This document shows, in pieces, positions 48,575 to 58,234 of a stretch of DNA of 64,000 bases. The notes under the pieces are model-generated. The model was not told where the DNA came from and made no database searches. It worked only from the letters and a program-made list of their open reading frames with translations. The DNA lies in the NCBI GenBank assembly GCA_030248215.1, contig JASANG010002996.1:62001-126000 (forward strand). The letters are read 5' to 3'. This stretch comes from Enoplolaimus lenunculus (taxonomy: Eukaryota; Nematoda; Enoplea; Enoplida; Thoracostomopsidae). The first letter of the stretch is position 1. The number at the start of each line of letters is the position of its first letter. The translations under genes and the position numbers were made by a program.

Positions 48575-49030
48575 TGAAATGCATACGGCAACCGCCAATT
48601 GAAACTCGATGTTTAGACGGCAACCGCCAATTGAAATCCAAAAATTTTGTATTTTTAGATGGCAACCATCAATGAAAATTTATAGTTAAACGGCAGCCGT
48701 CAATTGAAAATTACGGTTTAGACGGCAACCGTCAATTGAATATTTTTCTAAAATAGCAGTCGTCAACGAGGTATTCATTTTCTGATGGCTACTGTCAATA
48801 CCAAACGTAACGTGTACCCGGCAGCTGCCAACGGATACCGGCTAGGTAGACAGCAAGCGTCAACAGGGTTGCAAATTTTGTAGTGGCAACTGTGAAGCCA
48901 TAGTAATTGTTGAGAAGCCATTGACAGTTGTTTGCAAAATTTTATACAGTAGCTGTCAACGGAAATAAAAATTTTAACAGTAGCCGTCAGTTGAATCTTA
49001 TTTTTGAACCTATTAGACCGCAGGTGTCAA
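48575..49030. repeat. GACGGCAACCGTC minisatellite, right array
   Basis: About a dozen units like the left array (ACGGCAACCGCCAATTGAAA, GACGGCAACCGTCAATTGAA, CGGCAGCCGTCAATTG), in the same orientation on the plus strand, and more diverged toward 48790-49000. Confidence 0.85.
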
Positions 49031-49135
49031 TTGCCGTTTCAAAAATCCACACGGCGTACGCAAATTAAAGTGTACGACGCATGATCTTGCAGTCATTGCA
49101 GTTTTGAATCTAACCAAATTTATGTATTAACGATC

Positions 49136-49487
49136 AGGGTACAGCGGGAAACCTGGCTCCGGCAGAAAATCGGCCTCCGGCTCCGGTAGAATTTTTACCA
49201 GACGTTCCGACAATTTCAGTAGTAAAATTAAAATTTTGCATAATTTTGCAAAATTTATCTGTTTAGCGCGTTTTGTTTACTTTTGTCACAATTTTCAGGA
49301 AAGAATTTCCGAAATTTCGCAGAAAATTAGCGAACAGCCAAGCAACTGAACGACATGCCTATTGCAGATATTGGCTAAAACTAGCTAATTAACCATCATT
49401 TTCACTACCTAATCTCGCATCACCCCTGGCTCCGACAAGCTTCGTTGACCTCTGGGTCCGGTATTTTTCACTTCCGGGTTCACCTGT
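49136..49487 (+). mobile_element. hAT-type element related to 12777-13831
   Basis: It starts CAGGGTACAGCGGGAAACC and ends CTTCCGGGTTCACCTG. The interior (CAGGAAAGAATTTCCGAAAT, ACTAGCTAATTAACCATCAT, TTCGTTGACCTCTGGGTCCG) matches the right part of the 12777 element. No target duplication was recognised. Confidence 0.65.
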
Positions 49488-49559
49488 TCATTCATTTCAA
49501 GTTACAAGTTTTAGGATTACGAGGCGACGAAAGACATCTGGTGCGGTTGCAACCTACGC

Positions 49560-49857
49560 CTCATTGTCTAAAAGAGCGGAGTTTTCCAAAACTAAGTGTG
49601 CTTTAAAGTTTTGAATGCAACTTTATTTGGTCCTGGAGTCATTCACGCCATACAGTTAGGCAAAATTGACATTTGGGACTCTAGTGACCTTATGCGCTTA
49701 CGGGATATTATTAGGGTACCGACTCCTATTGATTGGCATTCCCAATGGAAACCCACTCTTATTACCCCAGGGTCTCTATCGGCTTATGGACTCTTATTAG
49801 GTTTACGGACTCGTATTGATTGGGACTCAAAATGGGGACCCCTCTTATTCAGGTCAC
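49560..49857. mobile_element. Mariner-like MITE, left-truncated
   Basis: The right end CCCCTCTTATTCAGGTCAC followed by TA and the inner GGGACTCAAAATGGGGACC match the element at 10637-11014. Phrases of the GGACTC..TTAGGG type are repeated. The left tip is missing or unrecognisable. Confidence 0.65.
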
Positions 49858-50859
49858 TACAGTGCACTCGTAAGAAGTGGCGCATTATACTATATCGATT
49901 TTTTAGTTAAACCAATATTCATAAAAATACAAGTTCGTCCATTCATAGTGATTCATGAATGTCAAATTCTTAAAATCCGGGGCCGGCTCGTAGGCTGAAC
50001 TAATGTTAGAGTTTGTGGTATAGTATCAGATTGTTGACTTCAGCAATTTGTATAGAAATAAAAATTTAAGTTTCACTTTAAACTTCAGGCGAAAACGTAC
50101 CTCTTGTAAAGGGGACGAATAGTATAATAGAGTATTCATCAGTCATCGAGTGTGGTGCATCAAAGTAGTTCAGTTCACGTTTCTATTACACGGCAAAGTA
50201 TGTTTTGATGGTGTGTTGGCAATAGTATGTTTTGATTGCGTGTTTTTTGTTATTTTGGAATTTTATTTATCAGTTATTTTCGCTTTGTGATAGCGTTGGT
50301 GGTGCTAAATAGCGAACTATATCAATCTGGTGTTTGCATTTTCAGCCAGGGGCAGATACAGAGACGAAGCGGTATGGCGCTTGCCTATTGCAATAATATT
50401 GTGATAGAATTGTAAGTATCCAAGCTTAGGTTTGTGCCACGAAAATTGCGTTTGGCTTCTCGCTTACTACGCTTGAGGCGTCTATTCACAATATTTTGTA
50501 AATTTCCATGGTAATTTATTGTTTTGGCGTATTGAGCAAGAGGCAGTGTCTCGAATAGTTGACAATATAAGCCGTATAATAACTTATGAGCTATTAAACG
50601 ATTTTTCGCGAAAAGCTGGGTTTCTTGGATCATGACCCCGACGCATACATGACTAAGGACATTATTAGGAGATAGCAAATCAATGGACCTAAAATTGATG
50701 AATGAAAAGAAACGATTATTGTTAGTGTCTGAACAATTTCTAAACCTTTGTGCTAAAGTTTGATTGTAGTGTATCGACGCAGTATCTCGAAAAATGGACG
50801 CTAAGCCGTGTGACAGCTAGTGAGCTTTAACAAACGATCTTTCGCGAACCGCAGGAACC

Positions 50860-53800
50860 ATGCCGTCGTTACCAACTTCACGAAAGACATCAGGAGACAG
50901 CAAATCGCTAGGACCAAAATTTGTGACCAAATCAACGACCAAACTTGATCCGATTTCTGATGCTCGTGTTAAGATTATGTGCCTTGATCTCAGCAATTGT
51001 CCGGCGTCCGTACAATTAGTGACATGCGCTGTGTTTATTGTTGTCTTCTTTTTGTGTTCAGGATATATGCAAGTTAGTTTTACAAAATTCAACATGTGTA
51101 CAGCCGTGTGTACAGTAATTGGCATAGCCAGGTAGGGAATGATAGTTCGTTCTTCGTTAAATTTTTTCAAAATTTTAAAATGGTAGGGTTTCGCTCTAAT
51201 GAAAATTTCGCAAATAGGGCCACCTGTAAATTTTTCCTCGCTATGCCATTGTGTGCAGTCACGGACAAAATTTAGTCTGCAGTCATCGCTATCATATCTA
51301 TGGCCGTGGTTTTATAAGCGCGTTAGAATTTTGTTTGCTCGCGGCCTGCCACGTCTAGAGACACAGGTGTAGACGAGGTTCAAGGCGCGGTGGCACCAGG
51401 TATACATGCGATTGAAAATATAATACTAGGAAATAGCGGTTGCGGTCACAGTTATGGACGAAGTAACCGCCATACGTTCCAGGAACGAGCAATCGCAATT
51501 ATTGCAAATGATTCTGACAGTAACTGTGTGTTCGGTAAATTCTGTGCGAGTTTTTTCGGTTGACTGCCTTCTCTTGGCAATTTGCATAATCGTTATTAGT
51601 AATGTGCGACAAGTGTGAAAGTAAAATATGTACAAATTTGTTAACGAATAAAGTTGGATAATAATTTTATTGTATAACATTCTTTTCTTAATTCTTATAC
51701 GTATACCTACACATAGGCGTAAAGCTTCCAAGTTTCTAAGTCCTACTGTGTCACAGTGGGCAGATGTTTGTAAGTAACATTGTTCTATGGCTTTAAACAA
51801 GATGCATTTATAATGAGCCGAGTACAATGAAGTACTATTTTAGGAGTTAATGATGAAAACAATGCCGCGATTCAGACGTTTTGGCTGGACACTTACGCTG
51901 TGGCAGTTTTTACTCTACGCTGTGTTTAGTTGGACTGAACGAGCGTTGAAATCTGATCCAGATAGGAGGTATTTTTTGGGTTTTGTTGTAAGTAATAGGA
52001 AAACTATTCGTGTGATTTTGACAGCGCGTTTATGTTTTATGCTGTAACTTATTTAGATTGAGATTTCGGGTCAAAATTCTGCTGTTACTATCTGAGCGTA
52101 CTGGTCAAGCATAATGTTTGCTTTAACAATCTTTTTATTTTGAAGTCAGTGCCACAAGAAATGGTATTTACGAGGCTATGTTAGGGATGTTTTGTTTGCG
52201 AGGCAACGCTATCGTCGTTGTTTTGGTTTAAAAGGCTACTGTGTTGGTCCGAGGCTGGGCCGCCGTGTCCCTTCCAAATGTCATGTGTACTGCAGCTGAT
52301 TTTTAAAAGAAAAAAATCGAAAAATTTAAGTTTGTACCCAAGTTCGCAAAAACGCCCCTCACCTCTTTCCTACCCCACCTCCTTAATAACTTTGGGAAAA
52401 CCACTGCAAGGCTGTTAAAATATAATTTGTGCTTTTATTCTTCAAGTTTGTTTGCCAAGGTGGTAGTGTTTAGGTGATGTTACGTACATTATTGTTGGTT
52501 TACTTACAGAATTCCGATTACCGTATACATGCAGCTTGCGTTCTACACCGTTGTAACAATGGGGTTTTCAAATGCGTCAGTTGGTTATTTAAATTACCCA
52601 ACTCAAATTATATTCAAGTGTTGCAAGCTGATTCCCGTTTTGATTGGTGGCATTTTGATACAAGGTATGTATTGTGCTGTTTTCGTGATCTTGCATTTCT
52701 TGAGCTACATATAACTTGACAAAATATTTGAAATTGAATCAGGTCCGTATCAAGAATTTTGGAAAGGAAAATGGTGAACGTTCTATAAAAATTTCAAAAA
52801 TTCCTTGAACTGAAATCACAAAGCGTGGGATAAATGCTCGTGGCTACGCCTTTGAAGTTAATGTCATATTTTAGATTGACGGTTGAAATTAATCACTTAG
52901 CCTCTTACATCGACTGAATTTTATTCTACGAAATTTATGTTAATCTCTCCAATGAGAAAATTGTCAATTTGTGCATCTTGTACTTTCAGTTTGCTGTGTA
53001 AGGATTGCGCTTTACTCGCCGACCGCGTGCCGCTTGCGGCTTTGTAAAGTATAGCGCAATCCTTCTGGTATTTTAAATAAGAAACGCGTGAACTAGTTAA
53101 TAATTATTCTGGTTGCTTGTTTTGATTAACATCGATGCTGACATCACAGATGATTAGGTGCGAAGTTTGTTTCAGGAAAACGATATGGCATTTTAGATTT
53201 CGCTGCAGCGTTATGCATGAGTACTGGTTTAATACTGTTTACGCTTGCTGATAACAAAGTGTCGCCGATGTTTGATATAAGGGGTACGTTGACTGCTGTA
53301 GAACACCCAATAACTGGTTTGCTAGCATCTGATGAGAACATAACATACAAAACTTAATTTCTGCACAACGATGTATAATTTTTGCATAAACTTCTGCACA
53401 CTGAGTTTTATGGCAAAAAATTCTTGAATACTTTTTGGTCGTCACCTTCGCTATATTTGTTAAAAAGATTCGGCACTTGCGCTCGTCTTAGTACGTATGG
53501 AAATAACATGGTTTATGATGAAAAGTTTTGATTCCAATCACTTTTCACTGTTTATGACTTGCTTATTTATAAGTCATCCTGCATTAAAACGAAAATACAA
53601 TTCTGTGGTTTCTGGTTTAAGGTTACCTTATGATCTGCACTGCGTTGATGTCTGATGCTGTCATAGGCAATGTGCAAGAAAAGAAGATTAAAATGTATAA
53701 TGCTACCAACTCTGAAGTGGTAAGAACGATCACTATTAATTGCTGTAATTACATATAATTGTTAGTTTGCTTACTTACAAAATGTTTTCGGAGTCGTAGT

Positions 53801-55570
53801 TTGGTTTTAATTGGTATTCATTTTAAGCAAAGAAGTGTGTGGTCTCATGGAAATCTGCATTTTTCACTTGTATGGTAAATATTAATGGACACAAATTTTT
53901 TGTGATTTCAATATACGATAACGTAATATTCTTTTTATGCGCTACTGTTATCCAGTTAAAATAGTGCGTATATTTTGTTTTCTTTTTTCAGGTCCTTTAT
54001 TCGTACGGGATTGGGTTCTTTTATATTGCAGTTGTAGTCACTATGACCGGTGAAATATTTGAAAGTCTTCCGTTTTTTGTAAATGTAAGTCAAACGTTTT
54101 GTAATAATTGCGTAAATTCTGTCCTAAGTTAAGCGTTACCTGGAATTAAGATACTGCGCGAATAACGGTGAGTAAATTTTATTAATTGAATATTTTTATT
54201 TGTTATGACATTAAAAAGTTCATGTATTACTTTTTTGTGACTTCTTTCGTTTTAGAACGCAACCAGAACTTTCGGTTATGGCGCATTGTTTTCAACAACT
54301 GGATACTTGGGCATCAACATAGTTTTAACTCTTGTGAGGAGATTTGGAGCTCTCATTGCAGTAACAGGCAAGTGTATTTTACTCTTTTCAATTGGCAATG
54401 TTTTAGTAAACGTTGTACATGTGCATAGAAATGGCAGCCTTTAGAAGAAGCGTTTGCGTTTGTTAATACTCTGTTAAGTTTGTGTTAGAACTATTTCATT
54501 TTAACTCAAATCAGGACAATTTGCATACTATGAGCTTTTGTTTAATTGTTGTAGTAACAAACTGTAAGAGTGTTATTGGTATGGTTTTGTTTTTATTAGC
54601 GTATTTGACTGTTGAGCATACATAGCATTTCATGATTTTAGTAGTGTGTATTATCGGTTTAAAAATTTGCGTTCCAGTGACGACATTGCGAAAAAGCCTG
54701 ACAATTTGTTTGTCATTTTTAATGTTTTCAAAGCCGTTTACATTCCAGTAAGTTATTTTGTATGGTGAGTGAGTTGGGTGACTAACTTGCTGCTTGCAAG
54801 AAAATCGTCATTGTGTTTGCTGGTGGCTTACAATTCTTAGACGGCCGCATCGACTTTGATACTTGATGGTCGCTATGTTTTTGTCATAGAATTATCAACT
54901 TTTGTGCACTGATGAGACGTTTTAGTTAATTTCGGAATGTGTAACAGTAGCACTGACACGTAACTGGCAGTGTTAATTTATCTGGTAATTTGAAGAACTT
55001 TGCTAAAATACAAATTTATTTCAAGAGGATATGAACGTAATTTCATGGTATACACTCTGAGTGTACTCAAATTATCGCAACAGCGATAAAAATATAATAC
55101 GGTGTTTTGGAATACGCATTAGTAGCGTTTGAAACTTTCATTACAGGCGCACTCAAGGCCAGCTGAATATTTATTTGAAATATTTTTGAATCGATTTTGT
55201 GAAAAACTTGGAAATTAGCACTAGTAATGTTTCGTTCTCGAACAGGATTTTTTTGTGGTTTGCACAATCAATAAGTATACGAATAAAAAGAACGAAGCCT
55301 CCAGTGCTAACCTACATATTAGTATATTTCAGCTGTTTAAATAAAATATTGGTAAATTGTTTGCCGAGGATTGCATGCATTTTGTGTTTCAGGTATGTTT
55401 GGTCTGGTTGTTTGGTTTTATTTGGGATTTATTTGAATGTGTACAGTAAAAATCGGCGAAGCTTCGATCGGCTGCTTATTTCAATACTTCAAAAGCCGAT
55501 TGTGTTGTATCAGCAGTTGGTTATACGGCGGAAGCGAAGTATCGAGAGATTGGACCCTTTTATAGTTTGA
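50860..55570 (+). CDS. SLC35B3: SLC35B3-like PAPS transporter, copy B (tandem paralogue), 9 exons
   Basis: Exons: 50860-51072, 51844-51968, 52510-52664, 53176-53283, 53622-53719, 53992-54084, 54256-54367, 54678-54747, 55393-55570, giving 383 residues. The seven internal exons have exactly the lengths of copy A (125, 155, 108, 98, 93, 112, 70), so the two genes arose by duplication. Conserved blocks include TMGFSNASVGYLNYPTQI, CKLIPVLIGGILIQG, SDAVIGNVQEKK, LVRRFGALIAVTG and YVWSGCLVLFGIYLNVYSKN. The N-terminal 60 residues and the C-terminal tail differ most from copy A (RKRSIERLDPFIV at the end here). Intron 7 has a GC donor (ACAG|GCAAGT) where copy A has GT. A poly(A) signal AATAAA lies at 55594-55599, just after the stop. 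Whether the copies divide the job by tissue or by substrate cannot be told from sequence. Confidence 0.93.
53001..53062. repeat. Small inverted repeat in SLC35B3-B intron 3
   Basis: AAGGATTGCGCTTTACT and AGTATAGCGCAATCCTT are inverted copies around a CG-rich loop (CGCCGACCGCGTGCCGC). It could be a small foldback element or a hairpin in the pre-mRNA. Confidence 0.6.
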
Positions 55571-56111
55571 GATGGCCTTAGTATTACGTCTTAAATAAAT
55601 AGTTGAATGCCAAAGAAATGTTCTATTTTTATTATTTTGTGGTCTTTATCAAAATTTCATATTTTACTCTTCAAAGCGTGTTTAGGGCTTGATCTTTAAT
55701 TAACAGTGTAGCGAACTAGATGAGGAATCCGTTTTTCTTTGACACAGTTAATAATTATTCAACTAAATTCTAGTTTGCCTAGTTATCTGCTGAAGGACAA
55801 GCGTTTAGGTTGCTGCAATCTCATTGATCTCGCGCCTGACGTAGAGTGGTTTTCTAGGTGAATGTATTCGTTTAGCTCAAAATTTTTTTAGGAGATTATG
55901 CTGTAACGTGTGAAACCGTGTGCATTATTTTTACACAACTTATTGTGAAGTGAGCTGTAAGCACACTTAATGAAGCGGTTCAACAACATTATGTTTACAG
56001 TTGTAAGATTTAATGCTAGAGGTAGGGTTGTCAATTTTATAAAGAGCTCTTCAGGAAATTTTACCCGCGAAATTATTAGGAAAAATAGATAACACACGAT
56101 ATGGGAAACCC

Positions 56112-56242
56112 TGCCAATGTTACATTTAGGGGCGTTTACAGTAACTTCAGCATATTCGTAAACCTAAGCATGTGTATAACGATAGCTCTAAAACTGAGCG
56201 TAAGCCTGAGCAAAAAAATTGACCAAAGAAAGTAGCATGACC
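56112..56242 (+). mobile_element. TTAGGC-type MITE, worn copy
   Basis: The left end TGCCAATGTTACATTTAGGG fits the first subtype, followed by CGTAAACCTAAGCATG and GAGCGTAAGCCTGAGC. The right end is shortened to AGTAGCATGACC. Confidence 0.6.
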
Positions 56243-56584
56243 AAGGAAGCCGTGGTTTTTGAGCTGTGTCTTGTATATATTTATTTAGCTTCGATTATTG
56301 TATGTTTTTGTTGTGTTGTTAAACTTTCTGTGATCCTTTTTGCGTATGCGTACTCTTTTGCCTTTTAGCACTTGCCTTGCTTTAACTGTGATTTTTTGTT
56401 AAAACTTTAGTTTTATGTATCTATATCAAATATTGCAGTTGGAAAGCTGCTGTTACAAATAAAATACTAAAGCCTCCGCGTTTTTTTGGTACTTGAAGGT
56501 ATAATGTTTATTTCTCGAGCGAATTAATGAAAAGACCGGGTGGAAAAATGATGGAATGGATTCGTTTATGAAGCTTTTCACAAC

Positions 56585-56724
56585 TTTATGTAAAGATCAG
56601 GGGCGTGACTACCAATAAAGTAAACCTAAGGTTGGAGTTTTTTGCGTATGCTTATGTATAAGCTCATTCTTACGCTTAGGCTTAGGAATATGCTTGCACT
56701 ACTGTTACGACCTTGCTTTCCATC
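56585..56724 (-). mobile_element. TTAGGC-type MITE, reverse copy
   Basis: The left end TTTATGTAAAGATCAGGGGC fits the second subtype. CTTACGCTTAGGCTTAGGAA stands in the middle. The right end, GTTACGACCTTGCTTTCCATC, is the inverse of the left end of the copy at 16880. Confidence 0.7.
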
Positions 56725-56914
56725 TAATGATTTTGAAAAAACTGGAGCCGCATTAGTGGTAGTTCGTTATCCATTACAGTGGCAACAACTAAGTAATGTG
56801 AGGGGATTTATAGTTTCTAAAACAAAGTCCGATATTAGCTAAAGTGTATCAGCAATTATTGTAATGTACATGACCCGTGTTACCGTGAAATGAGAACCAT
56901 TTTTCGCTGGACTA

Positions 56915-57044
56915 CAATTAGAGTATAAGCTTTAGACCAGTTATTTTGCTTAGGCTTATGTTTAGTTATAGGCTTATCCTTACGCTTAGGATTTTGCTTA
57001 AGAGTATGCGCATACTGCTGTTACGCACTTCAAAGTAACATTTG
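56915..57044 (-). mobile_element. TTAGGC-type MITE, reverse copy
   Basis: TTGCTTAGGCTTATG and CTTACGCTTAGGATTTTGCT lead to the right end GTTACGCACTTCAAAGTAAC followed by ATTTGTC, the inverse of the first subtype's left end. The left end is hard to place. Confidence 0.6.
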
Positions 57045-58234
57045 TCACGTAAGCTATGCTAGAACAAACAATTTTGGGTAAAATTCTCGTCACTACGACT
57101 CCGCTTTCGTGGATAAAGAATCAGGAATGAAAAGTTATAAATCGCTTAGAATGACGTCAATTAAGAATACTGGTGTATGTCTCATGCAAGAAAATACAAT
57201 ATTTTGTGAGTTACAACGAAATTAAAACTAAAACTTATTAAAATTTGCAGATAAGAAGTTGTCGAAGACAGCATTTAAACTATTGAAGTGTAGCATTTTT
57301 CCGCAACTCCGTTAACAGCTTGTGACATTTTAATGTAGCAGAATACATATGCCATACAGAAATCATTTTCACGTGTTTAATTTTCTGTGCTGAAATATAA
57401 ATTTTTTAACATTAACCGTTTGTTCATGACTCTAGGGGTTTGTTTGTGTGTTTGATTTTTGGGGTGCTGTACTTAATTTCGTATGGAATCATCCCTTCGG
57501 GTTAAATTGAAAGAAATCTTTGCACCCCCCTGCGCTAATAACAGTTCGTTAACCATATGTATACATTTCTTATTGATGTGGGCTTGTCTGCTAAGTTAGA
57601 TGGTAAATTTTTCTTCCCTAGGTCTTAAAACTGAACTTTGGTGCGGCCTACAGTGAGCGGATCCGAGAGTAATGCTTCAACGGATGGCCGAAATGGCAGT
57701 GGTAATCTTGGCGCAGTGAGTAGCAAGGTGCCATTGGGCAGATTTACCGGATTTGAGTTACTGATTGGCTGCACGAATGTGCTCCAGCAGCACCTATGCC
57801 AATACTTTGTTTTTCGAACTTAGCATTCAAACCTCTTCAATTCAAATTTCTTCAATTATAATTTAAACTATAACGCTGCGCTTACTTAATCCCTGAACTG
57901 TATCTGAACTGTATTAGTGTTGCGGTTAAATGGGTTCAAATACAAAATATCAGAGCCATAGTAACTGACTGAGCGTTACGGCTATTATGTTAATCAAATT
58001 TATAGAATATTCCATTCAAGTCCAAGACCTTAATGGTTTTAGAAAATTTTTAATCCTGGCATAGTGATAGTGAGTAAAATTACAGTCTTGAATTTTCCGA
58101 AAATTATACAGCAATAAAAGTAAATTGTCGCAAACGAAAACAGGAGCCATCTCTTAAGGACGGTGACAAAAATTTAAATACTAAAGTTTGGTTCACTAAT
58201 ATTTCCTGTGTTTTATAGTTAAGGCTAATATAAA

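Larger units (their letters stand above)
44175..49085. mobile_element. About 4.9-kb structure with inverted ends and subterminal minisatellites
   Basis: At 44190-44235 TTTAATTTGCGTACGCTGTG followed by TGAATTTTTGAAACGGCA is mirrored at 49030-49075 by TGCCGTTTCAAAAATCCACA followed by CGGCGTACGCAAATTAAAGT. The pairing runs over about 60 bp. Inside each end lies a minisatellite of GACGGCAACCGTCAATTGAA units, and the centre holds a 379-bp tandem repeat. No coding frame resembles a transposase, so this is either a large non-autonomous DNA element or a nest of several. Edges are approximate. Confidence 0.55.
43247..50859. other. Gap between the two SLC35B3 copies
   Basis: No exon was recognised. 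It is mostly taken up by the 44.2-49.1 kb inverted-end structure, a TTAGGC remnant (43309-43473), a TTAGGC MITE (47815-48011), a hAT remnant (49136-49487) and a mariner-like remnant (about 49560-49857). The stretches 43480-44170 and 49870-50859 show nothing beyond AT-rich sequence; the last should contain the promoter of copy B. Confidence 0.55.
55571..58234. other. Gap between SLC35B3 copy B and DHX9
   Basis: No gene was recognised. It holds three TTAGGC-type copies (56112-56242, 56585-56724, 56915-57044). A GC-richer stretch at 57622-57830 follows a CCCTAG acceptor-like site and has open frames, but none matches a family. The rest is AT-rich. DHX9 probably has its promoter and a leader exon within the last kilobase. 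Confidence 0.5.

Noticed and set aside
44345-49030. CRISPR array
   Set aside because: The GACGGCAACCGTC units are spaced irregularly, the spacers are themselves similar AT-rich text, there are no cas genes, and the genome is eukaryotic.
57622-57830. Possible exon after TTCTTCCCTAG with open frames (VLKLNFGAAYSERIRE then stop, or a Ser/Gly-rich frame starting VRPTVSGSE)
   Set aside because: It has exon-like composition and an acceptor, but no family match and no partner exon that fits in phase. It could equally be a leader exon of DHX9, so no CDS is claimed.
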